From assembly GCA_903813345.2 (NCBI GenBank), contig CAIIXF020000006.1, positions 11,970,348-12,034,347 of the forward strand: a DNA stretch of 64,000 nucleotides. Direction: 5' to 3'. The notes under the pieces were generated by a model. That model made no database searches and was not told where the DNA came from. It saw nothing but the letters and a program-made list of their open reading frames with translations. Shown here piece by piece: positions 36,022-48,405 of this stretch (position 1 is its first letter; each line of letters begins with the position of its first letter). Origin of the DNA: Owenia fusiformis. Taxonomy: Eukaryota > Annelida > Polychaeta > Sabellida > Oweniidae. A program made the translations under genes and the position numbers.

Positions 36022-38465
36022 GGTCACAGCTTTAGCTCTGACATCTAATTACTACAAATATACAGTACAAAATAATTTACAGTACTCCTCCTCACTTACA
36101 AGTTACTACCAATTTATTTTTCCCTTCTCTTCATGTGCTGAATTCCTAAAATGTCTCCTCACCCCAGCGTCTTTTTCAATAGCCGTATTAATGGGGAATT
36201 TTTGTATTTTGATCCAGGCCTAACCCAAATTACTGAACACCCATTTTAATTCAAACATGTACAGTATATGCACAATTTATCATTTCGATGTCACCATCTT
36301 TTTCCATTAACTACTTTAACCCTGAAAAATAAGCAAATTGTATGATATCGCATATCAGTGACTTCACGTGATTTTTTCACAAGTGGGTGCAAAATTCTTA
36401 TTTTCACAATTCAGACCAAAATTTGGTCAAAATATGCATATTTTTCAGTATTTTTTTCATTTTTAAGTGAGTGCAAATGGATTTTCAGGTGGGTGCAAGC
36501 CTATTTTCAAAATTTTCAAAAGGTAGGTGCTGCAGCTGCGCCCACTTGATTTAATGCTGGGGAGATCACTGAGTATGTTTGATGTCCTGTTTGGCTGATG
36601 TTCACAATGTAACACAGTAACCCATGGCACCAAGAGGACAACTGTATCACATACTGGCAAGTAGGTACATTGTTTGTGGTAACTATCTGTGATCAGTGAT
36701 CTCCCCAGCATTAAAGCAAGTGGGCGCAGCATCCATCTGAGATTTTTAAAATAGGCATGCACCAACCTGAAAATTCATTAATAGTACCTACTTGGAAATG
36801 AGAAAAAATCATGAAAAATTGGTCGCTGAAGTTAACTTTTTTTGAAAATATATCACGTAATCTTTCTATTCAACTGCCAATTCCTCGTCGGCTGCAAGCA
36901 ATAATTTTAATGAGGGTAGATATATCATTTTTTATCCATTCTTATAACATTTCATATGGTTTTGATCGCCTGTAGAATCAAAAACATACGTGTAATACAT
37001 AGAAAATTATATATTTCTAAATAGACAATTCAAAAACCTGTAATTTAAGAAAAATTATAGCTTTTAGCTGTCTCATTTTGATAGCAGACGACATTTTGTA
37101 GATTCACGTGGTGGTGGGCCTGTCAACTGTCCCGCAATTTGCGTATTTGTCACGCATTTGCTGAAGAATTTGAAGTCACGCCAGTTATTTTTGCGTGACA
37201 GAAAATGTCACGCAAATACGCATTTTACCTGGTAATTGTCAAGCAAATATATTTTTGTAAAAAATTTCTAAAAAAGATCGTCTATACAGCAAAAATACGA
37301 ACGCCTGAAAAAAAATGTACGCATTTCGTTCGGACATTTCACGCGAATTACGTATATGTCACGCTTTCCGTTTGGCATATTTTGACCAATTTCGGTCTTA
37401 ATTGTGAAGATTTTGCACCCATCAGAGAAAAAATTATTTGGAGATCACTGGCTATATAAGATCATATTGGGACAAACATATTGCACATAATGACTGGAGA
37501 TCAAAAGAAATCAACTCCAAAGTAGCGCTGGGTTCAAAATTTTATATTTTTTTAAGTTTCATAACTCCTGGCCAATAGTCAAAGCATGGGCTTCTCCTGG
37601 AAGCCCATGGTCAAAGTCAGCCTCATCTAAATTTTTCTATGATAGTCTCAGGTGGATCTGAACAGAATTTCAAGTTCCAGTGCAAAAACGATGTAGGAGA
37701 TTTGCATTTTTCAAAAGAACTTGGTCTGTTCAGTCTAGATATCCTACCTGTACTCAATCAGAAGCTTGTGTAAAATCCCACAGGAACTTGTAGCACTATG
37801 ATATGAGATGCTTATGCCAGATCTGAGTCAATATATCTATTTATTATATACCCAATATGTAACACTAATCCTGATTGCTCAATACCTAGTCACGTGTTCT
37901 AAAATAGATTTACTACTTCCCTTCGAAAGTTATATTCCCTCAAATGTAAGAAGCGGGAATATACATTTGAACTATTGCCCGCTGACATCACGATTTCAAC
38001 TTCTATTACCCTTGGAAATGCAGTGATTATGCGCAGACGAAAAACAGAAAAATTGAGGATAAGAACAAACACAAATCAACTCCATTCACCATGACAGACG
38101 TGCGTGAACGATACAATATTAGCAGCGTGGATAAAGATCCCTAAGCTCAATACGTCTGTGTAATTTCAGGTGTTATGATAATCTATTTCACGTGTTAAAC
38201 GCGATTGAATTTGTCAAGTGAAAGTCTCAGAAATTTCTTAGGAAAATTTTTTTGTTGAGTATATTATGACATCACAGCTTATAATGCTAACATTAGACCT
38301 GGGGAGGGGTCTTTTAAGCTCTTTTGGCCTTCGCCGAGGAAACGGGACAAGAGTCATAGGGTATATAATAAAACAAATAGTGACTGCCTAATTTCGAGCA
38401 ATAGTGTAAATTAGTCAGTAACTATTTGTATACTATAGATATAGTCAATCTATCTATCCCTTACT
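36022..38465. other. Divergent intergenic region between USP20 and SPOUT1 (left part)
   Basis: No coding exon is seen. It contains the inverted repeat pair at 36530-36732 and a dispersed repeat rich in TGTCACGCAAATACGCATTT-like words (about 37109-37370); a related sequence lies at 20225-20350. The promoters of both genes should lie between 36022 and 39549, but no TATA box or clear motif cluster stands out. Confidence 0.5.
36530..36732. repeat. Inverted repeat upstream of USP20
   Basis: GCCCACTTGATTTAATGCTG followed by GGGAGATCACTGA (about 36540-36572) is inverted at about 36692-36727 with one mismatch. The flanking GGTGGGTGCA words on the left have weaker partners on the right, so the arms may extend further. 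Confidence 0.75.
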
Positions 38466-38520
38466 TCCTGCGAAAGCTATTTGGATTTTGATATAATAGC
38501 TTTCCCACGGAGCATTTGGA

Positions 38521-38995
38521 CAGCTCAATGATCGTGACCTTTGAAATCGAATTAAGTCGATCCGCGGCTTACTTTTGGTCTCTAACTGTGTCTTACATCA
38601 GTATCATCAATCCGTGTAAGTATTGGAGCGCTGGAGTACTTCTTTTTCGATCAAGACTTGTAATTGTTAGTCGAGGAAATCGTTTTACTGCCAAATTCCA
38701 ATATGGCGGTTTCTGCTCGGACATTTTCGTAAATCTCCGGAGGTTGTCCGAACCTAACTAATTCTCAAAATTCATTTCGTTCGTTGCGTATCTCGCACCT
38801 AGCAAACCGCCATATTGGAAATAGGTCTGTAAAACTTTAACTCGATGAACAATTTACAAGTCTTGATCGAAAAAGAAGTACTCCAGCGCTCCAATACTTA
38901 CACGGATTGATGATACTGATGTAAGACACAGTTAGAGACCAAAAGTAAGCCGCGGATCGACTTAATTCAGTTTCAAAGGTCACTATTGATCAGCT
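38521..38995. mobile_element. Foldback element with ~190-bp arms
   Basis: The left arm 38521-38720 is inverted at 38808-38995. The outer ends share CAGCTCAATGATCGTGACCT against an inverse with a few differences. The long inner parts are nearly identical, for example TCAATCCGTGTAAGTATTGG and AAGTACTCCAGCGCTCCAAT. The ~90-bp centre has no open frame. No target duplication was identified. Confidence 0.85.
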
Positions 38996-39549
38996 GTTCA
39001 CTTCTCCGTTTGAGAGCCATAAGTTTCAAAATCTAACATGGCTCTCGAAGTGAGTAATCTATCCCTACATGTAGATACTGTAGATATTTTGACTCAGATC
39101 TCGTAGAGTAGTGCTAAAAGTGCAAAATCCTGGAGTAAAATCTAACCAACCAAGCAATGTTTCTGAAGATATGACTTCATTTAACAGACCAAAGGACCTA
39201 ACTTGTTTCTACTATGTAGACTTATCTAGTAGATTTAGTATAAGAACTTGCCCTTTACAAATTGCAAATGCAATGGAACCCCGTTTTTGAATATTTTTTA
39301 TTTTTTGCATAATCATGACAGTTGTTTCACTAGGTTTGGAGCATGATCGGACATTAAATCTTGTTCAAAAATCTTACCTGTATATGTTTTACTGATAGGT
39401 GGTATCTATAAGGTCTATAGACCCTGAATATTCCGAGGAAATCGTTAAATAACCTGCCGGGATATTTTTCCTGTCAGAATTCCAATATGGCTGTTGACGG
39501 CTCGTCCAATCAAAATCTTCTTCAGAGCGTAACCAGGTAGACGTCCAGC

Positions 39550-42500
39550 ATGGAAACTAAAAAAGATGCCCAGCATTTATCTGCAAAATATACAGCACTT
39601 ACCGATGAAAAGACTAATCCAAGAACAGTAAATACATTTTGATATACAATTCTTTGCTATGGTTGCTAATTTCAGGATCTGACTCAAATAGGTTTCCCTA
39701 GATCTGAAGATCAAATGTTAAATTATCCACTTCCGGGTTTTGATTTGATTAATTTTATAAAGGGGCCCTACATTATCGTCAAAACTCCAAATAGTCTAAC
39801 TCATCAGCGCAGAGAACTATTTACATATGAGCTCATGTGATTTGTACTTTAACGATACAATTCATATCTAAAAACATAGTTCTCAACAGCCGATGCATCA
39901 CCGTCGAACGAGAGGGGCCCAAGAGACAGCCCTGATTGCAGGAGTTTTTCTGGCACAAGTGCCATTGTTAATCTTTTGTAGGAGTCCGCCATAACTGTGT
40001 ATATAATATATTGTAATGTTGTTTTATTTTATTTAGTGCGACGGTGAACACTGCCTCTAATGCGTTGGATTGTCGTATGGACTTGCATTAGAGCCAACAC
40101 GATCCTCAGAGACCCAGAGGGTGCATGAATGCACCTAGCAAGACTTATGCCTGGCACAACCATCACCATGTTATAAAGTGTTTTTAAGTTTCGCAAGGAT
40201 CCTGCCATGACCGTGGTAGTGTTATTGTGATAGCCTGATATAACCGTGACAATGCTATATTATATTGCATGGCCTGTCATGACCATGGTAATGTTAAAGC
40301 CTGATATGACCGTAACAATGCTATACTATATTGCAAGGCCTGACATGACCGTGGTAATGTTAAAGCCTGATATGACCATGACAATGGTTGCAAGGCCTGT
40401 CATGACCGTGGTAATGTTAGACCCTGATATGACCGTGACAATGCTTGCAAGGCCTGTCATGACCGTGGTAATGTTAAAGCCTGATATGACCGTGACAATG
40501 GTTGCTAGGCCTGTCATGACTGTGGTAATGTTAAAGCACAATATGACCATGACAATGGGTAAATCTAGACTACTACTACATGTGCTACTTTTTTAACTCA
40601 TTTCCACAAACTATAATTCTAATCTCATTCAAGAATGTGAACATTGTCACGGTCATATCAGGGTTCGACATTACCACGGTGATGACAGGCCTTATAACCA
40701 TTGACACAGTCATATAAGACTTTAACATTATCACGGTCATGACAGGCCTTGCAATATAATATAGCATTGTCACGATTATACCAGGCTTTCACGATAACAA
40801 TACCACGGTCATGGCAGGATCCTTGCGAAACTTAAAAACACTTAATAACATGGTGACAGTTGTGTTAGGCATAAGTCTTGCAATAGATAGCATGTGATTT
40901 TTCTGGCTCAACCGTAGGAATAAGTAGTATCAATTCCCAGGTTTCACACTTATACCATATACTCGTCAGTGTCCATACTATTAGATTGTAAATATTATCA
41001 ACCATTAATAATACGACTGTACTAGTGTACTGTGGTTTTATCCATTTTTATGATGTCACCACCAAAAAGTAGTGACATATTGTTATGGTCTCTGTTTTTT
41101 TTATGGTGGCGGTTGGCGATCGGCATCTGTAACAAATTCTCACAACTTACTGATTTCAATTTTTTTCAAAATCATCTACACGTTTTCAGAAGTTCAAATC
41201 TGACTTTATATTTAAGATTTGACCTTCAATGACCTTTTCAAGGTCAAAAAATGTTAAAAAGGTCAAAAAGCTTTTTTTTCAACTGCTTCAAATTGACCAA
41301 TTTTTTTTCAAAATCATCTACAAGTTATCAGAAGTTCAAATCTGACTTTTGATTTGAGATTTGACCTTCAATGACCTTTTCAAGGTCAAAAAGGTATTTT
41401 TTCAACTTGTTTCAAAATTGACCAATTTCTTTTTTCAAAAGCATCTACAAATTCTCAAAAGTTTAAATCTGGCTGTAGATTTGACCTTAATGACATTTTC
41501 AAGGTGAAAAAACATTTTACCTTCAATGACCCCATCAATAACATAATGATAACATCAATGATACTAGGGAATTCATACTACTGAATTCCTACGGTCAGGC
41601 CCGTAGCCAGGGGGGGGGGGGGGGGTCGATGGGTTCGAGCGACCCCCCCCTGACCAAAAATTCTTTCAAAATCATGCAGTTTTTCACCATTCTGAGCTTT
41701 TAAGTGGTTTTGGCCATTTTTGGACCAAAATTGTCAAAAGTGAACCCCCTGGAAGTTTCCAAAAAGTGAACCCCCCTCCTGGCTACGGGCCTGTACGGTT
41801 GTGCAAGAAAACTAGCACCAAACAAATTTGAACAATGTTACAATGGACCAAGGTTACGACAGACTCCTGCACAAGATTTAACATAGCCACAGTTGTGCCA
41901 GAAAATATCCTGTTAATGCATCAAACATATGCAGAGGAAATGATCAAGTTACAGGTTACCATTGTCCTTGCCCGTAACCTTGTAGACAGATGTCAGCTGT
42001 TGACAAAGTTTATGTGGTTTTGAAATGGCATTAGAATAATCTTTCTTCCTATTAATTAGTTCTGAAAATGCATCTCATTCGGGAAATGTGATTTATCCCT
42101 GGGAATATTTTGATTAAACAGAGACATCTCTGGATTAAATAAGAGCCATTCTGTAACTCTTGGCCTCGGATCCGGATCCCATGTCTTCAAATGGTGACAT
42201 TGTTAAGTTTTCGTTATTACAGATGAGACTGACCTAGTCAATTTGTGTATGGTTAAAAATTAAAATACCTATTTGCCAACATGTTAAATCAGTTCTAACA
42301 GTTTAAAAAAGTAACAACGACTTTTCCAACAATTCCTTCATTTACCATGGACTTTCAACAGGCTCTAATTCTGATACTATGGGGGTTCAAGCGAACAAAA
42401 ATTCTTTCAAAATCATGCAGTTTTTCACCATTCTGAGCACTTTTTTGTCAAAAGTGAACCCACTGGAATTTTTAAAAAGTGCCCCCCCCCCCTTTGGAAA

Positions 42501-45500
42501 TTAAGATGACTGGACTAACAACTGATTGATAGGTACCAGAGACAGAGATGACAGCCTTTATTTAAAGTTGGTTGCATTTGCCATTAATCTTGGTCACAGA
42601 AATGCAAAGGGGAGCACCTTCCACTTGGAGTGAAAATAATCATGTCTATGCATAGGATGCCAATCCAATACAAATATATGCTCATATAAAGGTATTGCTA
42701 AGTCACATCAGAGTTACATATTATTTTGTATTTTCAGCCTGAGGAGTGGCGTAAATGGAAAGATGAAAGTAAGTGTAAAATCAATTAAAGTTAACTTAAG
42801 TTAAGTTAAATTAAAGTTAACTTCTTCACTGATTTTACTTTTTAATGGTTCAAACTCTTATGTTAATAGTTTTTGCTCTTTCCCTTTTGGTGCTTGTATA
42901 GACAAATGGATCCATACTGTTCAATATTTCTAAGTTATCTTTTGTTAAATCGTGCTTTTTAATTCCAGGAAAAGCTAAAAAGCGCAAATGGAAAGAGGAT
43001 AAGCTTATTGAAGAAAGGGTAAAGGAACAAGAAAAACAGGCAGCAGAAACAGCAAAAGAAGAAACTGCAAAGTCTTCTAAAGGTAATCAACTTCGACACT
43101 CCATTTTATGTACCACATTCAGATTTAAAATTGTATGTGTGTGATCAAATAATTGTGATCACAAAAACAAGAGTAAAAGGTCAGGTTGAATCGCAGAAGT
43201 AAAATTGACTTAGCATTTTTTATAAGAATTCTGATAAAGGCAAAACAAACGAAAATAGTAGTGCAATTTTTGGAAATAGTCATTGAACTTAAAGACAGTT
43301 ACAAAATCTCAAAGCAACAGGCAATTTTGGGAAAAACATCAAACAGCGAAAATCCAGTTTTGTTTCACTCATCTTTGTGCTAATATTATACATTTTGATT
43401 TTCTGATGTTGCCCTTGGTGTTTTGTCATAATATAGTAATTTTCATACGCTTGTTATTCTAGAAAATGCATGTACAATAAGCATAGCTCTGCCTGGATCT
43501 ATTCTGGATAATGCACAGTCTCCCGAGCTGAGGACATACCTAGCTGGCCAGGTTAGCAAATCCTCTTTATAATTATAAGGATATGCAAAGCTAAGTTGTC
43601 TTCAGGATGTAATTGTGTATGTTAGATTAAATTCTGGCTTAATCTCTCATTTTAAACCGCAAACAAGAATCTCATGCAATAAATTGCCAACAAATTATTG
43701 AGTACCGGGCTTAAGTCCATGTTCTAACAAGAACATGATTGACAAGGACATGATGGAGATTTTCAACATTGACAAGTGAAAATCATACAATGGATGTAAA
43801 ATGTACACTGCACTTGAATTCGTAAGATTTTTTACTTGTGAACTAGTAGGCTAGTAATTAGCAAGAATTTACGTTATGATAAAATGAAATGCATGTATTT
43901 ATGCTAATATTTTTTAGATTGCTCGTGCGGCTGTTGTATTCAATGTTGATGAGATTGTGATATTCGATGAGAATGGAGCAATGAGCAGGTGAGTCGTAAT
44001 CAAATGAAGCTGTTTACACTTCATATTGTGGCTTGCCACATGAACTGATATGAGATGTTTTGTGGAATTTATGAATTTCCGATATGCAAATAGCATTTGG
44101 AATGTTGAAAATTGACGTTTTCTTACATAGCAGTTTAACATTAATCAATCTCAAGCAGCACTTATTGGACAGGTGGGTTAGCAGTGATCACCTTAAACAA
44201 CTCATTGAAACATCTATCTGCTCAGCAACTATTAATATAACATTAAAATGATTTCATAAATACCATAAATACAATAGGTGTTTTAAGAGAAAATCAAAAA
44301 ACCTACCTGTTTTCAGGGATGACAATGGAGAGATGAGGTCAACCAATCAGAAAGGACAATGTAACATCCAGCTTGCTCGTATTCTACAGTATCTGGAGTG
44401 TCCACAGTACTTGAGAAAGTCATTCTTTCCCCAGCACAAAGATCTTCAATATGCAGGTACAGTGGTACACTGTAAACCTGTGTAAGTGGAACACCTTTGG
44501 TACCTCTATTAAAAGTGTTTCACTGGGGAGGTGTTCTACTGACAGAGGTTAAGTCAATTGGTTATGGGACTGTAGTTATATTATGTAGAGAACAGAGAGG
44601 CAATGTCAACCATGTAGGTCTCTGGCTGCTCAATGGTCCTTTTTTCATATAGATTTGAAATCTCGTTTTTTAATGAGATTTTAGGAGAGCTGCATTTTAA
44701 CCATTAAAGACTAACATTTTCTTCTACTTGATGGCATATATGAATTCTATGTGTAATTTTCAATCAAAAAAGCTTTGATTTGCACAGTTACTTACCTTGA
44801 TTCAAATTCTGAAGATTTTCAAGTTTTCTGAAAAAGGTCGGGCTAAATTCCCATTGACACAATGTTGAAAAACCTTTAAAAGTTCATTTACTCTTATCTC
44901 ATAGGATCACAATTTTAATGTGAAATCACTATCCACATGTCAATAAGTTCATAGAGTTACATTCCAGTGGTGTTTTAAGTTGATCCAAATGGAATTACTT
45001 GTTAGATCAAGAAATTAAGTGACCCTGGCAATACATTTACATGTATTCTAGCCCTACCAATTCCCACAATGCCATCTATATTTTGTACTCTTAAGTAACT
45101 GTTAAGTTTTGCATAATAATAATTGACCCTGGCCATAGGAAAACCGGTCTTATCACAAAAATTAAAATTGTGCAACAGAGCCAAAAATGTGTCCAAGATT
45201 AAGAGGAAAATGTGCTAAATTCAAATCCGTCTTTTTGGTTTATATATGCATGGAGAAATTGTTAAGACATAAGTCATGGCTCATTTGAAAGGTCTTAGTG
45301 TGCTTTTTAAGATAAACAAAAAATCAAAATATTGAAAAAGCTGTGATAAGACCCCTTTTCCTGTGGCCTGGCTCAATTGTATATGTTGGATATCAGACAA
45401 AGATTGAACATAGTCCATCATTTACTGTAATTGGTAGATGAATGGGGGCACTGTTGAGAGTCTCATTAATAGTATCTGTTTTAGTCCGAAGTGATTCAAG

Positions 45501-47279
45501 GCATTGAAAAGACTTCTATATTCCACATGATCACATCTGTTCATAAATAGACTGGAAAATGCAACGAAAGTTCAATAGGTATGTACATGTATGTCATATA
45601 TAAAGTGACTAGCTGCAATGGTGATACATTTGTATTCTCATAATGATTGTAGGGCTATTGAATCCACTGGACAGCCCCCACCATATGAGAGCCGATGATG
45701 AGTGTGAATACAGGGAGGGAGTCACATTAGATAAACCTGTCAAACCTGGCAAAGGATCATTTGTAAATGTGGGCATTAAAAAGGTAATACTGTAGAAGAA
45801 AGGCAAAACCAGATTAGCCAGGTTTTCATCAATTCAAGAACGTCTAGCTCATGAAAAACTTTGAGGATGTTAGCATATAGACTCTTCATTCAAAAAGTAA
45901 ATAAAGCCTGCATATGAAGGATCTGACATTTTAAAAATCATGGTCATACAAGAGGCTTTGTTATGAACATTTCAATGTGAATGTATGTGGAACAACCAGG
46001 CTTGGTCTACATTTCAGTTGGATAAATCAAAGTTGGAACTCAGAGCTATTGATTTAATCTCAAGAATTTCTTATGACAAATCAATATAGATGGCATGTAC
46101 ATTCTGATATTTTAGATGTAACTTAAAGAAAGTAAATAGGGATTATTTCTCACAAAATCTTTGAAATTCCATTGTTTTGTCAGAAATTGTGTTTTTCTTA
46201 TTTGCAGGAAGTTACAGTTGACCGTCACATTCAGCCTGGGGTTAGAGTGACTGTAAAACTAACTGACAATATACATTGCGATAAGAAAAAACTGAAAGGT
46301 ATTATAGTTCCACCCTCTACCCCTAAATCTGATGCTGGACTCTACTGGGGATATAATGTACGTTTAGCATCAGGATTAGCTGAGGTCTTCTCAGGGTGCC
46401 CTTTTAAGGACAGTTATGATGTGTTAATAGGAACATCAGAGCGAGGGGAAAATATAGATACTTTAGAATTGAAAAAATTTAAGTAAGTATAATTTATATC
46501 TATGTTGATTTTAGCTGAGTGACAATTTATAACGAAATATCTCTATGAAAAATGTTGAACATTCACCCGTTCATTCAACCGTACTTGTGAACATTTGTAT
46601 ATTACAATTAAATAAGCTATTCTATTTGGCACTCATGCTTTCAATGCAAAACCTTATACCTTTGGCATACATTGTTTATTATTCATTCTTCCACAGTTAT
46701 TATTGGGTAGCAGACCTCCAATTCTCATCAATCAACTTGCCAAGACTATTCCTAATGTGTATTTCTTATTTTAGTCATATGCTGATAGTGTTTGGTGGGG
46801 TTAAAGGTCTCGAAGCTAGCTTAGAAGCTGAAGAAAGTCTTCATTTTGATGACCCTGGTCTACTGTTCCAACACTACCTGAATACCTGTCCTAACCAGGG
46901 TAGTGGGACTATACGAACTGAGGTAAATTAAAATTCCATTCTGGTATTGATTTTATAGTAATAAACTCCCTTCGGAACCCAGAATGACAGATATTATTGT
47001 ATATGGTCCAAAAACTTGTGAAAAATTTAAATAATTTGGATTTAAAGCCTTTCTGTTAGAGCTTGTCATTCTAGGGATGAGAAAAATGTATACCTTCAAA
47101 CATGATATATATTCCCAAGGACATCCCCTACTGGAAACGATTTTATTCACTTTCTACTGTAAGTTTCTATTCAATACAATATGAGATACATTACAAGACT
47201 ATTCTATTTATTCTTCCAGGAAGCTATTCTTATCACACTATCAGCATTGAGACCAAAGATACAATCTCTGCAGACTTGA
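39550..47279 (+). CDS. SPOUT1: SPOUT1 (CENP-32/C9orf114) putative RNA methyltransferase
   Basis: SPOUT-fold proteins bind S-adenosylmethionine with a C-terminal trefoil knot and methylate RNA; human SPOUT1 is also linked to spindle and centrosome anchoring. Ten exons are called: 39550-39627, 42738-42768, 42969-43082, 43463-43551, 43918-43988, 44317-44456, 45653-45783, 46208-46482, 46775-46922 and 47220-47279. They total 1137 nt (378 aa; human 376) with matching phases. The N-terminal tail is Lys/Glu-rich and coiled (PEEWRKWKDE, KRKWKED). The domain opens with LPGSILDNAQSPELRTYLAG and continues with LQYLECPQYLRK and GLLNPLDSPHHMR. A central inserted barrel follows (VTVDRHIQPGVRVTVKL), then GLYWGYNVRLASGL, IGTSERG, MLIVFGGVKGLEA and the closing TCPNQGSGTIRTEEAILITL. 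Exon 1 (METKKDAQHLS…) is the least certain: it was chosen because it gives an ATG, a GTAAAT donor and the right phase, 3.1 kb upstream. The remaining exons are firm. Confidence 0.92.
40138..40881. mobile_element. Foldback element with internal 57-bp minisatellite in SPOUT1 intron 1
   Basis: The ends GCAAGACTTATGCC (40138) and its inverse (to 40881) open inverted arms of ~150 bp containing AGTGTTTTTAAGTTTCGCAA and GGATCCTGCCATGACCGTGG. Inside is a 57-bp tandem unit (GGCCTGTCATGACCGTGGTA, then ATGTTAAAGCCTGATATG, then ACCGTGACAATG). It runs on + to ~40555, with inverted units from ~40630. A 57-bp unit is 19 codons, so both strands stay open across the array without being genes. Confidence 0.88.
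41150..41540. repeat. GGTCAA-rich dispersed repeat, three degenerate tandem units
   Basis: The words CAGAAGTTCAAATCTGACTT, then GACCTTCAATGACC and TTTTCAAGGTCAAAAA recur about every 130 bp. They match, in reverse orientation, the inner part of the 604-1912 element. This is the same repeat family inserted in the SPOUT1 intron. Confidence 0.75.
41596..41793. mobile_element. 198-bp MITE with 6-bp target duplication (hAT-like ends)
   Basis: The terminal inverted repeat CAGGCCCGTAGCCAGG (41596-41611) is exactly inverted at 41778-41793. TACGGT flanks both sides (41590-41595 and 41794-41799). A run of G next to the left end and runs of C inside are typical of this kind of element. The CAGGCCCGTAGCC end resembles hAT-type termini, although hAT usually makes 8-bp duplications. 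A related fragment, without ends, lies at about 42385-42492. Confidence 0.8.
42385..42492. repeat. Truncated copy of the 41596-41793 MITE
   Basis: AAAAATTCTTTCAAAATCAT, then GCAGTTTTTCACCATTCTGA, then TCAAAAGTGAACCC match the inside of the 198-bp MITE. The terminal repeats are missing and a C-run closes it, so it is a decayed copy in the same intron. Confidence 0.75.
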
Positions 47280-47339
47280 CCAGATCATAGACTATACCAA
47301 CCTCAAACTCAGCGCAGCGCAGCAATAACATGATCCACT

Positions 47340-47615
47340 GGCTTGTGAATGACCATCCTCCGATCACAGGGCTTCAAAATCCAGAATATCTTCTTTCTTT
47401 TTACCCCCTGCTATAACCAAGTTGGACGCGCCCGATTAAACTGAATCACATGATCTAATTATGCGCCGATGACGTATACATGATTGCTGTCGCAGTGTTG
47501 CGACAGCCAATCAAATTGCGAGTTCTTAATCGGGGAAATTCTAACTGCTTATAGCAAGGGGGAAGAAGGAGGTACGGATTCTGGACACCTGCTTAGGAGG
47601 ATGGTGAATGACCTT
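47340..47615. mobile_element. Foldback MITE in the SPOUT1 3' region
   Basis: The outer words (GAATGACCATCCTCC, then CCAGAAT, then CCCCCTGCTATA) are inverted at about 47549-47615. At the centre-right, GCTGTCGCA/TGCGACAGC (about 47487-47508) makes a perfect 9-bp hairpin. It lies between the stop codon and a downstream AATAAA, so it may be transcribed within the 3' UTR. A relative lies at 32218. Confidence 0.7.
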
Positions 47616-47786
47616 ATATAGAGTTTCTCATTCATGTTGGACAACTAAACATTACCTCCCAGTTTAATGGCCCCTTTAATCTCTGAATTATCACTGGGTT
47701 TAACTGGGTTAACTCAAATGCTTCTTATGTTAATTTAAACATCATTGTAATTGTAGCTTATATGTGAATTCTGATTGATAAATAGA

Positions 47787-47792
47787 AATAAA
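47787..47792 (+). terminator. Poly(A) signal candidate for SPOUT1
   Basis: AATAAA lies 508 bp downstream of the SPOUT1 stop on the coding strand. It would place the foldback element inside the 3' UTR. Confidence 0.35.
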
Positions 47793-48405
47793 TGGATTGT
47801 ATAAAAACAACTGAACTACTAGTTTAAGTGGGGCAGCGAACATCTGATGTATGAATGCTTGTCAAATGAAGGGTAATAGTCAGTATCTATGAAGATGGGA
47901 CTTTAATTTCAATGTTCAGTTGTCAGCTAGAGGAAGGTTGCAGTTGATAAATTCCTAATGGTCAAATATACAGTTTTGAGTGGAAATATTTATCAGTTCT
48001 TATTAAAACGAATAAGATGGGATTTGGAAGCTTTTAAAAAATCATACCAATTTCTTCCTTTACTTACAATCTTAATTTTAATTTCTGAAAATAAGAATTA
48101 AAATGTCTGATCAAATATAATATGGAATCAGAACTGTTTTAGAAAATTTGTGTGAAATGGAATGATGAGCAAAAAATAATTTGCTACTCCCTATCTCTTA
48201 CTGTCCCTTTACTCAATATTTTATCCAGATATATGCTTTTGACTGCTGCATGTCTCTATCCTCATGTGTGCAAAACTTAGAAATAAAACCATGAGTATTT
48301 ACTTGGTCAACTCCAAGATTTCAGTGCACGATGTATTTAATAAATGAAGCTTCACACACACAAGGATATGCAAATGATGTACATGTAGTAAATAAAACAT
48401 ATTTG

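Noticed and set aside
40246-40596. 116-codon open frame with repeating MTVVMLKPDM units
   Set aside because: It lies wholly within a 57-bp minisatellite; the unit length is a multiple of three, so frames stay open on both strands without coding selection.
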